A stretch of 59,946 nt of DNA from an uncultured Prevotellaceae bacterium (GCA_900557555.1 USTH01000002.1:1-59946), one strand, 5' to 3'; numbered from the stretch's first letter, positions 18,274 through 27,670 are shown. A program made the numbers and translations. The notes: generated by a model from the letters alone, not told the origin.

Positions 18274-18589
18274 CATACCCTTGGTTCGCCTCCGTTGGAA
18301 CCCAGCCCACAAAGGGCTCACCAATCATATCGGTTAGTCCCACAAATATAAACGGATGGAATAGCGCGGAAGCCCCTGTGCAGCAAGGCATAGAACGGCT
18401 CACCAAGCGAGGTTGTCATGTTCCACTAACATAGTGCACCAGTGTCCGCTAAGTTAGTAGACAACAGTCCGCTAGGTTAGCTGACACCAATACACTAGTT
18501 AGCGGAATGAAATTTGGTATGATTATGACACATCAAGACCGCTACGGCGTGTTGTCGTGTGCGTTTGTTGTCAAGAGATGCTTCTTTCA
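18274..18589. other. Intergenic stretch with small direct repeats
   Basis: No gene is visible. Around 18445-18505 two imperfect direct copies, GTCCGCTAAGTTAGTAGACA and GTCCGCTAGGTTAGCTGACA, are followed by an inverted partial copy (CTAGTTAGCGGA). They may be remnants of a mobile or recombination site. Confidence 0.4.
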
Positions 18590-18660
18590 ACCCCAAATTA
18601 AGTCGTTAGCTCGTAAAACTAAAAAGATGTCATTTACGACCTAATGACCGATTTGGGTTA
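18590..18660. repeat. Dispersed palindrome family, copy B (imperfect inverted repeat)
   Basis: Left arm begins AACCCCAAATTAAGTCGTTAG; the right arm on the minus strand begins AACCCAAATCGGTCATTAGG. Together they form a hairpin of about 70 bases. The right arm supplies the stop codon of ogt. The right arm is nearly identical to copy C1 at 30368-30401. Confidence 0.7.
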
Positions 18661-19185
18661 AAGATTAGCAATGCCCTCTTCGTGGCTCAAGAGAAAATGC
18701 TTGGCAGGTAAGCCTCCGGCATAACCCGTAAGGGAATGGTCTGTGCCAATGACTCTGTGGCATGGCACAATGATGCTCAGGCGATTGGCTCCGATGGCTC
18801 TGGCCACGGCACGCACACCTCTGGGGTTGTCTGATGCTGCAGCAACAGCCGCATAAGTGCGAGTCTCACCAAAAGGAATGTCGGTTAAAACACGCCACAC
18901 GGCTTTCTGAAACTCGGTTCCGGTAAGAATGAGTGGTAGGTCAAAAATATGGCGCCTGCTACTGAAATACTCTTCAAGCTGACCTACCGCCATCTGCAGC
19001 ACAGTCGGCATACGTGCAAAACTGGTTTCCGAGAAATCGGCATTAAGCCGACAAGCGACAGTTCGGAGATTGCGACGGAACAAAGGACTGCCCTCCCAAT
19101 CACATAGACACAGAAAGTTCTCGAAAGAACCCAGTATCAACGTGCCACACGGTGAGGGGTAATGAAATGTCTTAATGTCAGGCAT
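18658..19185 (-). CDS. ogt: Methylated-DNA--protein-cysteine S-methyltransferase
   Basis: Suicide repair protein that moves methyl groups from O6-methylguanine in DNA to its own cysteine. It has 175 residues, as usual. The acceptor Cys142 lies in IVPCHRVIG, and the DNA-binding helix is RGVRAVARAIGANR. Its stop codon is the first triplet of the palindrome copy B, so the repeat abuts the gene exactly. It appears monocistronic. Confidence 0.95.
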   Translation of the reverse strand: MPDIKTFHYPSPCGTLILGSFENFLCLCDWEGSPLFRRNLRTVACRLNADFSETSFARMPTVLQMAVGQLEEYFSSRRHIFDLPLILTGTEFQKAVWRVLTDIPFGETRTYAAVAAASDNPRGVRAVARAIGANRLSIIVPCHRVIGTDHSLTGYAGGLPAKHFLLSHEEGIANL

Positions 19186-19302
19186 CTCCGCAAAGTACTA
19201 AGGGGAAGGTCTTTTGTTCGAAACTAATGCAACGGCTCTAAACAGTCTTCTGAATAATCCTGCTGTGGAACCCGATCTGCGAAGAACGGAGTCATCACGG
19301 CT

Positions 19303-19758
19303 TTACGGTTTTACGGCTTTGCGCAGCTGCGAATTATAATATCGCCTATCACCAGTTACCTCTTTTCCTACAAATGGAGGAATACTGAATACGGCATCTT
19401 CACTCTCCACTTCCAGTTCGGCAAGCACCAACCCCTCAAGGCTACCATGAAACTCATCCACCTCCCATCGCCGTCCATCGAAAATAACAACATGGCGATG
19501 CTTGTCTATCGTACCAGGCAGACACAGGCGCAACAAATCAGTTGCATCAGCATAGGCAATTTCCTTTTCCCATTCATAACGGCTCAAACCGTTTTCCGAC
19601 GATTCCCCCTTGACGGTGAGAAACGCCCTGTTGTCAAGCGTGCGTACCCTTAACGTGCGGCAAGGGTCATCGCACAGATATCCTTGAACAATATGATGGG
19701 TTTCTGACACAACAGGTCTGAAGTCACCTTTAACGAGAAATTTGTGTTCTATTTCCAT
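19303..19758 (-). CDS. CYTH domain protein
   Basis: Small cytoplasmic protein of 151 residues in the CYTH/triphosphate tunnel family. It opens with the diagnostic ExExK signature (Glu2, Glu4, Lys6 in MEIEHKF). Charged strands such as RTLRVRTLDN, FLTVKGE, YEWEKEI and EVDEFHG are those that line the tunnel. Bacterial relatives act as inorganic triphosphatases or bind polyphosphate or nucleotides. The exact substrate is not shown. Confidence 0.9.
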   Translation of the reverse strand: MEIEHKFLVKGDFRPVVSETHHIVQGYLCDDPCRTLRVRTLDNRAFLTVKGESSENGLSRYEWEKEIAYADATDLLRLCLPGTIDKHRHVVIFDGRRWEVDEFHGSLEGLVLAELEVESEDAVFSIPPFVGKEVTGDRRYYNSQLRKAVKP

Positions 19759-19928
19759 ATTGCCTATAAGAGAAAAAACAGAGAGCGACTATAATCACTC
19801 TTCTAATCAGAGCATATCAAAACCGACAATTTATGCTCTATTCTACAATAGGTACGCTCACTTGCAGGATAAAAAAGCATACTTGTGGTTTGTGTGCGGA
19901 TGTCCGTACACAAACCACAGGTATGACT
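19759..19928. other. Intergenic stretch with a strong hairpin
   Basis: It holds the hairpin at 19884-19919 and otherwise no gene. The hairpin most likely ends the small gene that follows on the minus strand. Confidence 0.5.
19884..19919 (-). terminator. Terminator of the 46-residue membrane protein gene
   Basis: Perfect 12-bp stem TGTGGTTTGTGT / ACACAAACCACA with a 12-base loop, followed on the minus strand after seven bases by a run of six T. Confidence 0.65.
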
Positions 19929-20069
19929 TTAGTTGTTAAGAGAATAGCTGATACAGAATACCAATGCCAACACGATTAGGCCTATGATGATGCCCCAAAT
20001 CACTGTTTCTGCCTGTTTCTTCTGCTTTGCTTCTCTGTTATTTACTTTTGCCTGATGTTTCTGATTCAT
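19929..20069 (-). CDS. 46-residue membrane protein
   Basis: A short frame of 46 codons. The first 21 residues are polar and basic (MNQKHQAKVNNREAKQKKQA). They are followed by one hydrophobic helix (VIWGIIIGLIVLALVFC, about residues 23-39) and a short tail. The charge bias puts the N terminus in the cytoplasm. It has its own -7 element 30 bases upstream and a strong hairpin downstream, which together support a real gene. Function unknown; it may be a membrane-anchored adaptor. Confidence 0.7.
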   Translation of the reverse strand: MNQKHQAKVNNREAKQKKQAETVIWGIIIGLIVLALVFCISYSLNN

Positions 20070-20105
20070 AATGTTGATCTCTTTTTGTTAATATTTTCTA
20101 TAGTG

Positions 20106-20113
20106 CAAATATA
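20106..20113 (-). promoter_or_regulatory. Probable -7 element of the small membrane protein gene
   Basis: Minus-strand TATATTTG fits TAnnTTTG and implies a 30-base leader. A near-match to the -33 element (ATTG) lies 22 bases further upstream. Confidence 0.5.
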
Positions 20114-20215
20114 GCAAAATATGTATAGTACTCCACAATTTTACACTGAAAAAGTGCTTCTGAATACCAATTTACATTATTTATCATCACTGCAAAAGCA
20201 TTTGCAATGCCTCGG

Positions 20216-21328
20216 CTATTCAAACTTTTCGTCGCTCATGAGGTAGGCCTTAATAAATCCATCAAGTTTGCCGTCCATCACAGCATCTACATTGCTGGTT
20301 TGGTAACCAGTGCGGTGGTCTTTCACACGACGGTCATCAAACACATAGGAGCGTATTTGACTACCCCACTCTATTTTCTTTTTGCCCGCTTCGATTTTTG
20401 CTTGTGCAGCCTGACGGCGCTTCAGCTCGCGGTCGTAGAGCTGCGAACGGAGCAGTCGCATGGCATTGTTGCGGTTTTCAAGCTGCTTGCGCGTTTCGGT
20501 GTTTTCTATAATGATTTCCTCTTCTTCCCCAGTGTCAGGGTCGGTATACTGATAGCGCAAGCGCACTCCGGTTTCCACCTTGTTGACATTCTGTCCGCCT
20601 GCTCCCGACGACCGGAATGTGTCCCAACTAATTTTGGAGGGGTCAACAGTCACCTCTATAGTATCGTCCACCAGCGGAGTAACAAACACACTGGCAAATG
20701 ACGTCATGCGCTTGCCTTGAGCATTGAACGGCGACACACGCACAAGACGGTGAACTCCGTTTTCAGATTTAAGGTAACCGTAGGCCATATCACCCTCAAT
20801 CTCTATAGTGCAGGTCTTGATGCCGGCCTCGTCACCGTCCTGAAGATTGACAATGGTGGCCTTGTAGTTGTGAGACTCAGCATAACGCAAATACATGCGC
20901 ATGAGCATTGATGCCCAGTCTTGACTCTCGGTGCCACCAGCCCCCGAATTGATTTTAAGCACACAATCCATAGAGTCCTCTTCTGCCTGAAGCATGTTCT
21001 TCAACTCCATCTTCTCTAACACGGCGTATGCCTTGCCATAGGCAACGTCCACTTCTTCCTCCGTCAACATTCCGTCGCGATGAAACTCCAAAGAAAGCTC
21101 CACCTCATCTACCAGACTCTGCAATTCCGCATAATGGCCAACCCAGAACTGGAGGGTCTTGACTTTCTTCATCTGCCCCTCGGCAGCCTTGGGATCGTTC
21201 CAGAAGTCAGGAGCCTGCGTGCGCAACTCCTCTTCTTCAAGCTCCATCTTCTTGGCGTCAATGTTAAGATAGCCTCCCAATGCCTTAGTGCGGTCGGCGA
21301 GGTCTTTATACTGTTCCTGTGTAATCAT
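20216..21328 (-). CDS. prfB: Peptide chain release factor 2
   Basis: Ends translation at UGA and UAA codons. I place the start at 21328 (MITQEQYKDL), giving 370 residues; a longer frame to 21376 adds 16 residues of unlikely sequence. The stop-recognition tripeptide SPF is at 199-201 and the catalytic GGQ at 244-246. The gene is one unbroken frame: where many bacteria carry a +1 programmed frameshift (TATCTTTGAC), this copy reads TATCTTAAC in frame after a surviving GGGAGG (about 21262-21280). It lies downstream of the acyl-CoA ligase on the same strand, 81 bases apart. Confidence 0.96.
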   Translation of the reverse strand: MITQEQYKDLADRTKALGGYLNIDAKKMELEEEELRTQAPDFWNDPKAAEGQMKKVKTLQFWVGHYAELQSLVDEVELSLEFHRDGMLTEEEVDVAYGKAYAVLEKMELKNMLQAEEDSMDCVLKINSGAGGTESQDWASMLMRMYLRYAESHNYKATIVNLQDGDEAGIKTCTIEIEGDMAYGYLKSENGVHRLVRVSPFNAQGKRMTSFASVFVTPLVDDTIEVTVDPSKISWDTFRSSGAGGQNVNKVETGVRLRYQYTDPDTGEEEEIIIENTETRKQLENRNNAMRLLRSQLYDRELKRRQAAQAKIEAGKKKIEWGSQIRSYVFDDRRVKDHRTGYQTSNVDAVMDGKLDGFIKAYLMSDEKFE

Positions 21329-21409
21329 ATACGTACATTTTGCATTCTGACAACCATCGGCAATCTGTTTCCGCACCTTTCGAGTGCAGGTATGGCCACA
21401 TGGGGCTGC

Positions 21410-23215
21410 CTATTCATACATCTTTTCTATTTCATCGGAATAATGGTCAAACACCACACGTCGCTTGACCTTTAGGGTGTTGGTCATCTCGCCCCTCTCC
21501 ATGCTGAAAGGTTGCGGCAACAAGGTAAAGCGCTTGACCTGCTCATATTTTGCCAGACCCTGCTGCAGTGTGTCAATGCGGTCGGCAATCATACCGACTA
21601 TGGTGCGGTCGGCACACAGCTCGGCGTTGGTGACGGCTTTGAGGTTGTGCAGCTTGGCATACTGCCGCAGCATTTCATAGCACGGCACTATCAGAGCCGA
21701 CACATATTTGTAGCGGTCGGCAATGATGACCACCTGGTCTATATACTTGTCCACCACAAGTTTTGCTTCAATCTGTTGGGGAGCAATGTATTTGCCGTTT
21801 GATGTCTTATACAAGTCCTTGATGCGGTCAGTGAGAAACAGTTCTCCGTCTTTGATATAGCCCCCGTCACCTGTGTGAAACCACCCTTCGGCATCAATGG
21901 CCTCGGCCGTAGACTTGGGTTTGCGGTAGTAACGCGACATTATCGTAGGCCCCTTGAGAAGAATCTCTCCCTGTGCAGAAATTTTCACTTCAACTTCGCG
22001 AAGCACTCTACCCACCGAGCCGATGGTAAAGCGTCTACCTCTTTGGTCACACGACACGGTGGCAGTACTTTCAGTCAATCCGTAGCCAGCCACCATATTG
22101 ATGCCACAAGCATGAACAAAACTCTCAATATCGTGCGATATCGTAGCTCCCGCTGTAGGGAAGAAATTGCCACGGTCAAGCCCAAGTGTCCTACGTATAA
22201 GGCTGAACACCATTGAGTCGAAAAACCTATATTTCACACTCAGAGCCAACGGCACTGGTTTGCCCTGGGTGACATAGTCCTCATAGACCCTGCGTCCTGT
22301 GGCCAGGGCTGTTTCAAAGAGTTTACGCTTCACTATCCCACCACTCTGCACACGCTCCAAAATACCTTCATAGATTTTCTCCCAAAAACGGGGCACGGCA
22401 CACATGCACGTAGGCCTTATCTGCTGCATTGCCTTGAGTGCATCAGCAGGATTTCTGTTAATAACCTGCACTGCACCTGTCGACAAGCCCAAGTATGCCC
22501 ACCCTCGTTCAAAAACATGGGTAAAAGGCAAAAAATTAAGGCAGATGTCCTTTTCGCTAAAATCGAGCACCTCGCTGTTGCCTTTTATGGCTGCATTATA
22601 CATTCCATAGGTCAACACAACACCTTTGCTGCTGCCTGTGGTGCCGCTGGTATAGAGTATATTACAGATATCCGTATCCTGCGCCCTGCCCTTGCGGAGG
22701 TCAACAACAGCATCAAGGCTGTCATCGTCGCCAAGAGCGAGGAAGTCATCAAAATAAAGCGAGATGTTATCAGTAGGGTGCTTCACCACAGTATCATCGA
22801 ATATCACTATTCGCTCAAAAGACGGACATATCGGCAACAATGAAAACACCGTATCATACTGTTGCTGCCCACCTACAAAGACGGTATGTATCTCGGCATC
22901 TGAAATCATGTAATGAGCCTGCTCTGTACTGCTGTTGGCATAAAAAGGTATCGTTACTGCTCTGATTCCGTAGCAACCGAAGTCAACATAAAAGCAGTTG
23001 GGCATGTTGTCCGAAAAGATCGCCACCTTTTCCTGCTCGTTGACCCCCATCGCCAACAGAGCCTTTGAAGTACGGTGTACCGTCTTGCTGAATTCCACCC
23101 ACGATACGGGCGTCCACTTTCCGCTTTTCGCATTGCGGTATGCCAAAGCCGTCTTTTCGCCGAACTTTGCCGCTTGAGTTTCTACCAACCTTGAAAGGTG
23201 ACACAGTGTTACCAT
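21410..23215 (-). CDS. Long-chain acyl-CoA synthetase (AMP-binding)
   Basis: Activates fatty acids to acyl-CoA through an acyl-adenylate. It has 601 residues, the Bacteroidetes FAA1/FadD length. The adenylate motif YTSGTTGSSKGVVLTYG is near residue 190. GYGLTES is near 385, and TGDGGYIKDGELFLTDRIKDLYKTSNGKY carries the conserved Asp and hinge. No signal or membrane segment. Probably used for phospholipid or uptake-linked fatty acid activation. A -7 element (TAACTTTG, 23327-23320) lies upstream. Confidence 0.93.
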   Translation of the reverse strand: MVTLCHLSRLVETQAAKFGEKTALAYRNAKSGKWTPVSWVEFSKTVHRTSKALLAMGVNEQEKVAIFSDNMPNCFYVDFGCYGIRAVTIPFYANSSTEQAHYMISDAEIHTVFVGGQQQYDTVFSLLPICPSFERIVIFDDTVVKHPTDNISLYFDDFLALGDDDSLDAVVDLRKGRAQDTDICNILYTSGTTGSSKGVVLTYGMYNAAIKGNSEVLDFSEKDICLNFLPFTHVFERGWAYLGLSTGAVQVINRNPADALKAMQQIRPTCMCAVPRFWEKIYEGILERVQSGGIVKRKLFETALATGRRVYEDYVTQGKPVPLALSVKYRFFDSMVFSLIRRTLGLDRGNFFPTAGATISHDIESFVHACGINMVAGYGLTESTATVSCDQRGRRFTIGSVGRVLREVEVKISAQGEILLKGPTIMSRYYRKPKSTAEAIDAEGWFHTGDGGYIKDGELFLTDRIKDLYKTSNGKYIAPQQIEAKLVVDKYIDQVVIIADRYKYVSALIVPCYEMLRQYAKLHNLKAVTNAELCADRTIVGMIADRIDTLQQGLAKYEQVKRFTLLPQPFSMERGEMTNTLKVKRRVVFDHYSDEIEKMYE

Positions 23216-23560
23216 CTGTTCTTAATTCGTTTGCAGGCCTTCTCCAGAAGACAGTCCGCAGGGCTTGGCGCACAAACTCCAGACAGGCTTCCTAACAGCC
23301 ATTTGCATGATTTACAGTGCAAAGTTACAACAATAATTCTACAAAACACCGTCCAACACCATCCAATTAGTCCGTTGCCCCCGTGGTAACTACACTGCAA
23401 GCTGTCTGGAGTTTTCACCACGGCATACACCAAAAACCACCCATGGCTGACAAACAAGTCACCACACACATAAGAACCGGTCTGCCAAAGAATGCAACGA
23501 ATGCAGACTCTGACAAACCGGCCCTACGGTAAGATACACTCACTCAAAGGAGTGATCTGG
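23216..23560. other. Intergenic stretch with inverted repeats
   Basis: No gene is visible. A 13-base segment AAACTCCAGACAG (23274-23286) recurs inverted at 23402-23414. A second pair, CCGTGGT and ACCACGG, lies at 23381-23387 and 23417-23423. The second pair may end the transporter transcript, though no T-run follows it. Confidence 0.45.
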
Positions 23561-25078
23561 TTATGCCACTTTATTGAGCTTTCTGATAATAGAGAATATG
23601 AACAGTGCTGCCACAAGGCAGATGCACATCAGCACACCCCACACGATGTAGAGGTCGTGACCCCAAATAAGGGTAGGAATGCTCACGAGGAAATTACCCA
23701 CGGCAGTGGCCACAAACCATCCACCCATCATCATGCCCTTGTATTTGGGAGGAGCCACCTTGCTGACGAAAGAGATTCCGATAGGTGAAAGCAACAGTTC
23801 GGCAAAGGTCAGAATCAGATAGGTGGACACAAGAATATTGGGACTGACATTGGCAAGATGTTCGGGATTGACAGGATCTGGCGCAGGCAAACCGATTGAC
23901 GACAGGGTCATAACCAGATAAGCCACAGCTGCCACGAGCATACCAAGGCCTATCTTGACTGGAGCCTTCGGTTCTTTGCCCCTCTTGGCCAAAGCACCGA
24001 AGATGGCAATGCTCACCGGGGTAAGAGCCACAACAAAGCACGGGTTAAACTGTTGGAAGATAGGAGCATCAATCTCTACACTACCCTCCGAGCAGAGATA
24101 CTTGTAGACCAACACACAGGCTCCGATGACAGCCAACACGCTGTAGACGACGCGAGGCTTGGTAGCATGACTCTGGAAGATGCCAAACAATCCATAGACC
24201 ACAAAGATGACCATCATGAGGTTGGTAACATCAAACTCCATGGCTGTAAGACCAGTAGCGGAAAGCGCCACGTAGTCACGAGCAAAATACGTAAGGGTGG
24301 CACCGTTCTGGTGGAATGCCATCCAGAAGAATATCACCACAGCAAAAACGAGGCAGAGGCAGATGATGCGCTCCTTGGTCTCGGCAGGCGAAATCTCAGC
24401 AACGGCCTCCTCTTTTTCTGCAACAGGGTCATCTTTCTTCTTTGACACCTCAAGCACCTGCCTGAATGTAGGTCTGCCAAGATAGAAGATGGCGATGCTG
24501 ACAATGAGCGAAGCACATGCCACAGCAAAAGCAAAGTGATAGGAGTCGCCTTCTGATACGCCCAAGGAAACATGCGCCCACTTCATTATCTTAATAGCGG
24601 CGGTAGGGGCAAACAACGCGCCCACGTTGATGAGCATATAAAAGAGTGAGAAACCTGCATCACGCTTGTTGGCATACTTGGGGTCGTTGTAGAGGTCACC
24701 CACCATCACCTGGAGATTACCCTTAAACATACCTGTACCAAAGCTGACCAAAACCAGAGCTGCTGCCATGGCTACAATGGCCACGGTGGTAGTCCCCAGA
24801 GGAACAGACAACAGTGCATAACCCGCAAACATGATGTAGATACCAATAGTCACCATTTTGGAATAACCCCATCTGTCAGCAGCCATACCACCAAAGAGTG
24901 GCAGGAAATACACCAACATAAGAAAACTTGAATACACGACTCCAGCAGTAGCAGAACTCCAGCCGAAGTTAGCCTGCAAGAAAAGAATGAACACGGCAAG
25001 CATGGTGTAGTATCCAAATCGCTCGCCCGTGTTGGCAAATGACAAGGCCCATAAGCCTTTAGGTTGTCCTTCAAACAT
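23561..25078 (-). CDS. POT/PTR family peptide transporter
   Basis: Proton-coupled di- and tripeptide importer with 12-14 membrane segments, 505 residues. The family signature GGMAADRWGYSKM follows the second segment. The N-terminal proton-coupling motif, usually ExxER, reads NTGER here (about residues 16-20): the second Glu and Arg are kept but the first Glu is replaced by Asn. It starts 24 bases after the MFS transporter stop, so the two transporters probably share a transcript. Confidence 0.9.
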   Translation of the reverse strand: MFEGQPKGLWALSFANTGERFGYYTMLAVFILFLQANFGWSSATAGVVYSSFLMLVYFLPLFGGMAADRWGYSKMVTIGIYIMFAGYALLSVPLGTTTVAIVAMAAALVLVSFGTGMFKGNLQVMVGDLYNDPKYANKRDAGFSLFYMLINVGALFAPTAAIKIMKWAHVSLGVSEGDSYHFAFAVACASLIVSIAIFYLGRPTFRQVLEVSKKKDDPVAEKEEAVAEISPAETKERIICLCLVFAVVIFFWMAFHQNGATLTYFARDYVALSATGLTAMEFDVTNLMMVIFVVYGLFGIFQSHATKPRVVYSVLAVIGACVLVYKYLCSEGSVEIDAPIFQQFNPCFVVALTPVSIAIFGALAKRGKEPKAPVKIGLGMLVAAVAYLVMTLSSIGLPAPDPVNPEHLANVSPNILVSTYLILTFAELLLSPIGISFVSKVAPPKYKGMMMGGWFVATAVGNFLVSIPTLIWGHDLYIVWGVLMCICLVAALFIFSIIRKLNKVA

Positions 25079-25102
25079 AATATTTTGTTTTTTAGTGAGT
25101 AA

Positions 25103-26500
25103 TTACATCAACTTGGTTACGCCGACATTCTCCAAGCCATAGCCTTTTCTTCTGTCTTCTGCCTTGAGAGCAAACGACAGCACTATCGCCACGAAACCGA
25201 AAACGGAAAAAATGCCCATCGAAACGGTATAGTCAATATTTCCCGAGGCATCGGTGTTAGCCTCGTTGACACTACCTATAAGGACAGGCACCATAGACAA
25301 GCCTATATTCTGAATGTAGTATATCAAGGCATAGGCGGTGCCCAACAGTTTCATCGGAATAATCTTAGGTACAGCAGGCCACATGGCCGAAGGTACCAGT
25401 GCAAATGCCACGCCAAGAACAATCATGACGACCACGGCCACAGCCCAAGACGTCAGGGGCAAGGCAAAGATAACATGAACCAGAGCCAGAAGCACCGAAC
25501 CTATTATCATCAACGTAGCACCCTTGCCCTTACGGTCGTATATGGAACCGAACAAAGGAGTAAGGAATATCGTGCCAAAAGGCAACATAGCAGGAATCAA
25601 TCCCGCCAATTCGTTGTCAACGCCATATTTGGTCACCATCAGTTTGGTGGCAAATTTCAAAAAAGGGAACACACCGGCATAGAACATCAGGCAAAGCAAC
25701 GTGATGAGCCAGAACCCCCTGTTGGAGAAAAGAATTTTCAGGTCAGAAAACCTAAAGCCGTCATCTGGCTCGCCCTGAACGGCCTCCACTGACTTGTCAA
25801 GCTTCTGGTCCATCATGCAGTAGACAACATAACTGATTATGCCGACACACAAAAACACGACACCAAGACCCACAGAGGCACTCACCCCACCCATAGCCTT
25901 GGCAAAGGGAAGAGCTGCAGCCAAAGCGACAGCAGTGCCTATACGTGCCAGAGCAACCTGCAGGCCCATGGCTAAAGCCAATTCGTGGCCCGCAAACCAC
26001 TTTACAAGCACCTTGTTGACAGTGACGCCGGCAATCTCACAACCAACGCCAAACACGGCAAAGCCCAGACAAGCCCAGACCGCCTGCATGTGATAGCCCA
26101 TAAAAGTGCCCGCAAATTCGTGGCCTACAGCATACCATTTTATCAAGGCACCAAACAACATCAACACCGCACTCAACGAACCCGTAAAGCGTATGCCAAA
26201 TTTGTCGAGTATGATGCCACCGAAAAACAACAGCAGCAAAAAGACATTGAAATAGCCATAGCCACCCGAGAAAAAGCCATAGTCGTCAGACGACCACCCA
26301 AGGCCGCCCTGTTCGATTGGCGCAGTTAGCAAAGGCTCAAGGGGAGACATAACATCTGTAAAAAAATAACCCGCCATCATCGTTATACTAACAACAATGA
26401 GAGCCGTCCATCTTGCTGCCCTACTGTCTGCAAGAGATTTCCTTATATATTCTACCATCTTTACTGGTGTATTGCTATCAAGTTTCAAGCCGTCACTCAC
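25103..26500 (-). CDS. Major facilitator superfamily transporter
   Basis: Integral membrane protein of about 465 residues with 12 predicted helices. The start is taken as GTG at 26500. An ATG at 26458 (MVEYIRKSLADS) would shorten it by 14 residues and cannot be excluded. The motif DKFGIRFTGS after helix 2 and YDRKGKGATL between the halves are MFS loop signatures. The substrate is not evident; the partner peptide transporter behind it suggests nutrient uptake. Confidence 0.85.
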   Translation of the reverse strand: MSDGLKLDSNTPVKMVEYIRKSLADSRAARWTALIVVSITMMAGYFFTDVMSPLEPLLTAPIEQGGLGWSSDDYGFFSGGYGYFNVFLLLLFFGGIILDKFGIRFTGSLSAVLMLFGALIKWYAVGHEFAGTFMGYHMQAVWACLGFAVFGVGCEIAGVTVNKVLVKWFAGHELALAMGLQVALARIGTAVALAAALPFAKAMGGVSASVGLGVVFLCVGIISYVVYCMMDQKLDKSVEAVQGEPDDGFRFSDLKILFSNRGFWLITLLCLMFYAGVFPFLKFATKLMVTKYGVDNELAGLIPAMLPFGTIFLTPLFGSIYDRKGKGATLMIIGSVLLALVHVIFALPLTSWAVAVVVMIVLGVAFALVPSAMWPAVPKIIPMKLLGTAYALIYYIQNIGLSMVPVLIGSVNEANTDASGNIDYTVSMGIFSVFGFVAIVLSFALKAEDRRKGYGLENVGVTKLM

Positions 26501-26819
26501 AAAGCAAGTAGCAATGTTATGAGAGCATACGTCACTTGAAATTCACTTTATTTCTATGAATACTGTGCAAATTTAATGTTTTTTCTCCATCACCATTACT
26601 TTTTTGCAATAAAACTGCCCTCGCACAACTGTTTTGTTAATACGCAAGCACCTCACGACAGCAAAAAACAACAGGTATTCATTTTTTAACCACAAAGGCA
26701 ACAGCAATGAGCACGAAATTGCGAAAAACAGTTAAAAGAAATCTGATGCAAAGAAAATAAGGGCTGTTCTTTTGCCCATACTATATAAAAACATTATTTT
26801 TGTAACTTAAACAAAAATT
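26501..26819. other. Divergent intergenic region
   Basis: It separates the MFS gene (minus) from the acyltransferase gene (plus). It is AT-rich and contains the plus-strand promoter at 26771-26802. No small gene is seen. Confidence 0.5.
26771..26802 (+). promoter_or_regulatory. Promoter of the acyltransferase operon
   Basis: TTTG (26771-26774), 20 bases, TATTTTTG (26795-26802), a perfect match with the start codon 18 bases further on. The leader is therefore only about ten bases. Confidence 0.7.
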
Positions 26820-27638
26820 ATGCCAGAACATACGACACTGGAAGTCAACGTAGAAAAGATACTGCACGACAAGGCCGGAGCAAAGGCAAAATATGTTCCG
26901 CACTTTGTGGTGAAATGGCTCAAGCGTATTCTGCACCAAGACGAAATCAACGCATTCCTCCGTGAACACCAAGATGAGGAGGGGGTGGAATGGCTTGAGT
27001 CTACAATTAAATATCTTGATGTCAACCTTAAAGTAAGTGGACTTGAAAACCTCGCCACCGACAACAGCAAACGCTATACATTCGTTAGCAACCACCCGCT
27101 CGGAGGCATTGACGGTGTAGCCCTCGGGGCAATTCTCGGCAAGCACTACAATGGTAATATACGCTACCTGCTCAATGACATCTTGATGAACCTGCCCGGA
27201 TTGAAGCCGTTAGGGATGCCGGTTAACAAAACTGGCGGCCAGAACCGCAACACCGTACGTCTGGTGGACGAAGTTTTCCGATCCAACTACAACATCATTG
27301 TGTTTCCTGCTGGTCTATGTTCACGCATGATAAACGGCCGCGTGCAGGATTTGCCGTGGAGCAAAACCGCCATACAGAAAAGCATTCAGAACCACCGCGA
27401 CATAGTACCCATCTTCTTTAGCGGACAAAACTCGAAACGTTTCTACCGAATAGCAAACATCTCAAAAAAACTAAAATTCAACTTTGCCATGCTCTTCCTC
27501 GCTGACGAAGCATACAAAAGTCGCGGAAAAAAGTTTGAAGTACGCATAGGCAAACCTATAGACTGGCAACACTTCGACAACAGCCGCACACCAACACAGT
27601 GGGCACAGTGGCTGAGAAAACAAGTATACAAGCTATAA
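26820..27638 (+). CDS. PlsC-type acyltransferase, GlsA/OlsA-like
   Basis: Lysophospholipid-type O-acyltransferase of 272 residues. The catalytic motif is NHPLGGIDG (His and, in the usual HX4D spacing, Asp), near residue 90. VFPAGLCSR near residue 160 matches the substrate-binding block (usual EGTR). It is followed by a GNAT-type acyltransferase gene, the arrangement known for glycine lipid synthesis (GlsB N-acylates, GlsA O-acylates) in Bacteroides. By analogy this protein would add the second acyl chain. It could instead make ornithine or another lipoamino acid. Confidence 0.8.
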   Translation: MPEHTTLEVNVEKILHDKAGAKAKYVPHFVVKWLKRILHQDEINAFLREHQDEEGVEWLESTIKYLDVNLKVSGLENLATDNSKRYTFVSNHPLGGIDGVALGAILGKHYNGNIRYLLNDILMNLPGLKPLGMPVNKTGGQNRNTVRLVDEVFRSNYNIIVFPAGLCSRMINGRVQDLPWSKTAIQKSIQNHRDIVPIFFSGQNSKRFYRIANISKKLKFNFAMLFLADEAYKSRGKKFEVRIGKPIDWQHFDNSRTPTQWAQWLRKQVYKL

Positions 27639-27670
27639 TACACCACATCTATTCCAAATCCACATTAAGC

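Noticed and set aside
23216..23560. Insertion-sequence remnant suggested by inverted repeats
   Set aside because: The arms are short and there is no transposase fragment or target duplication between them.
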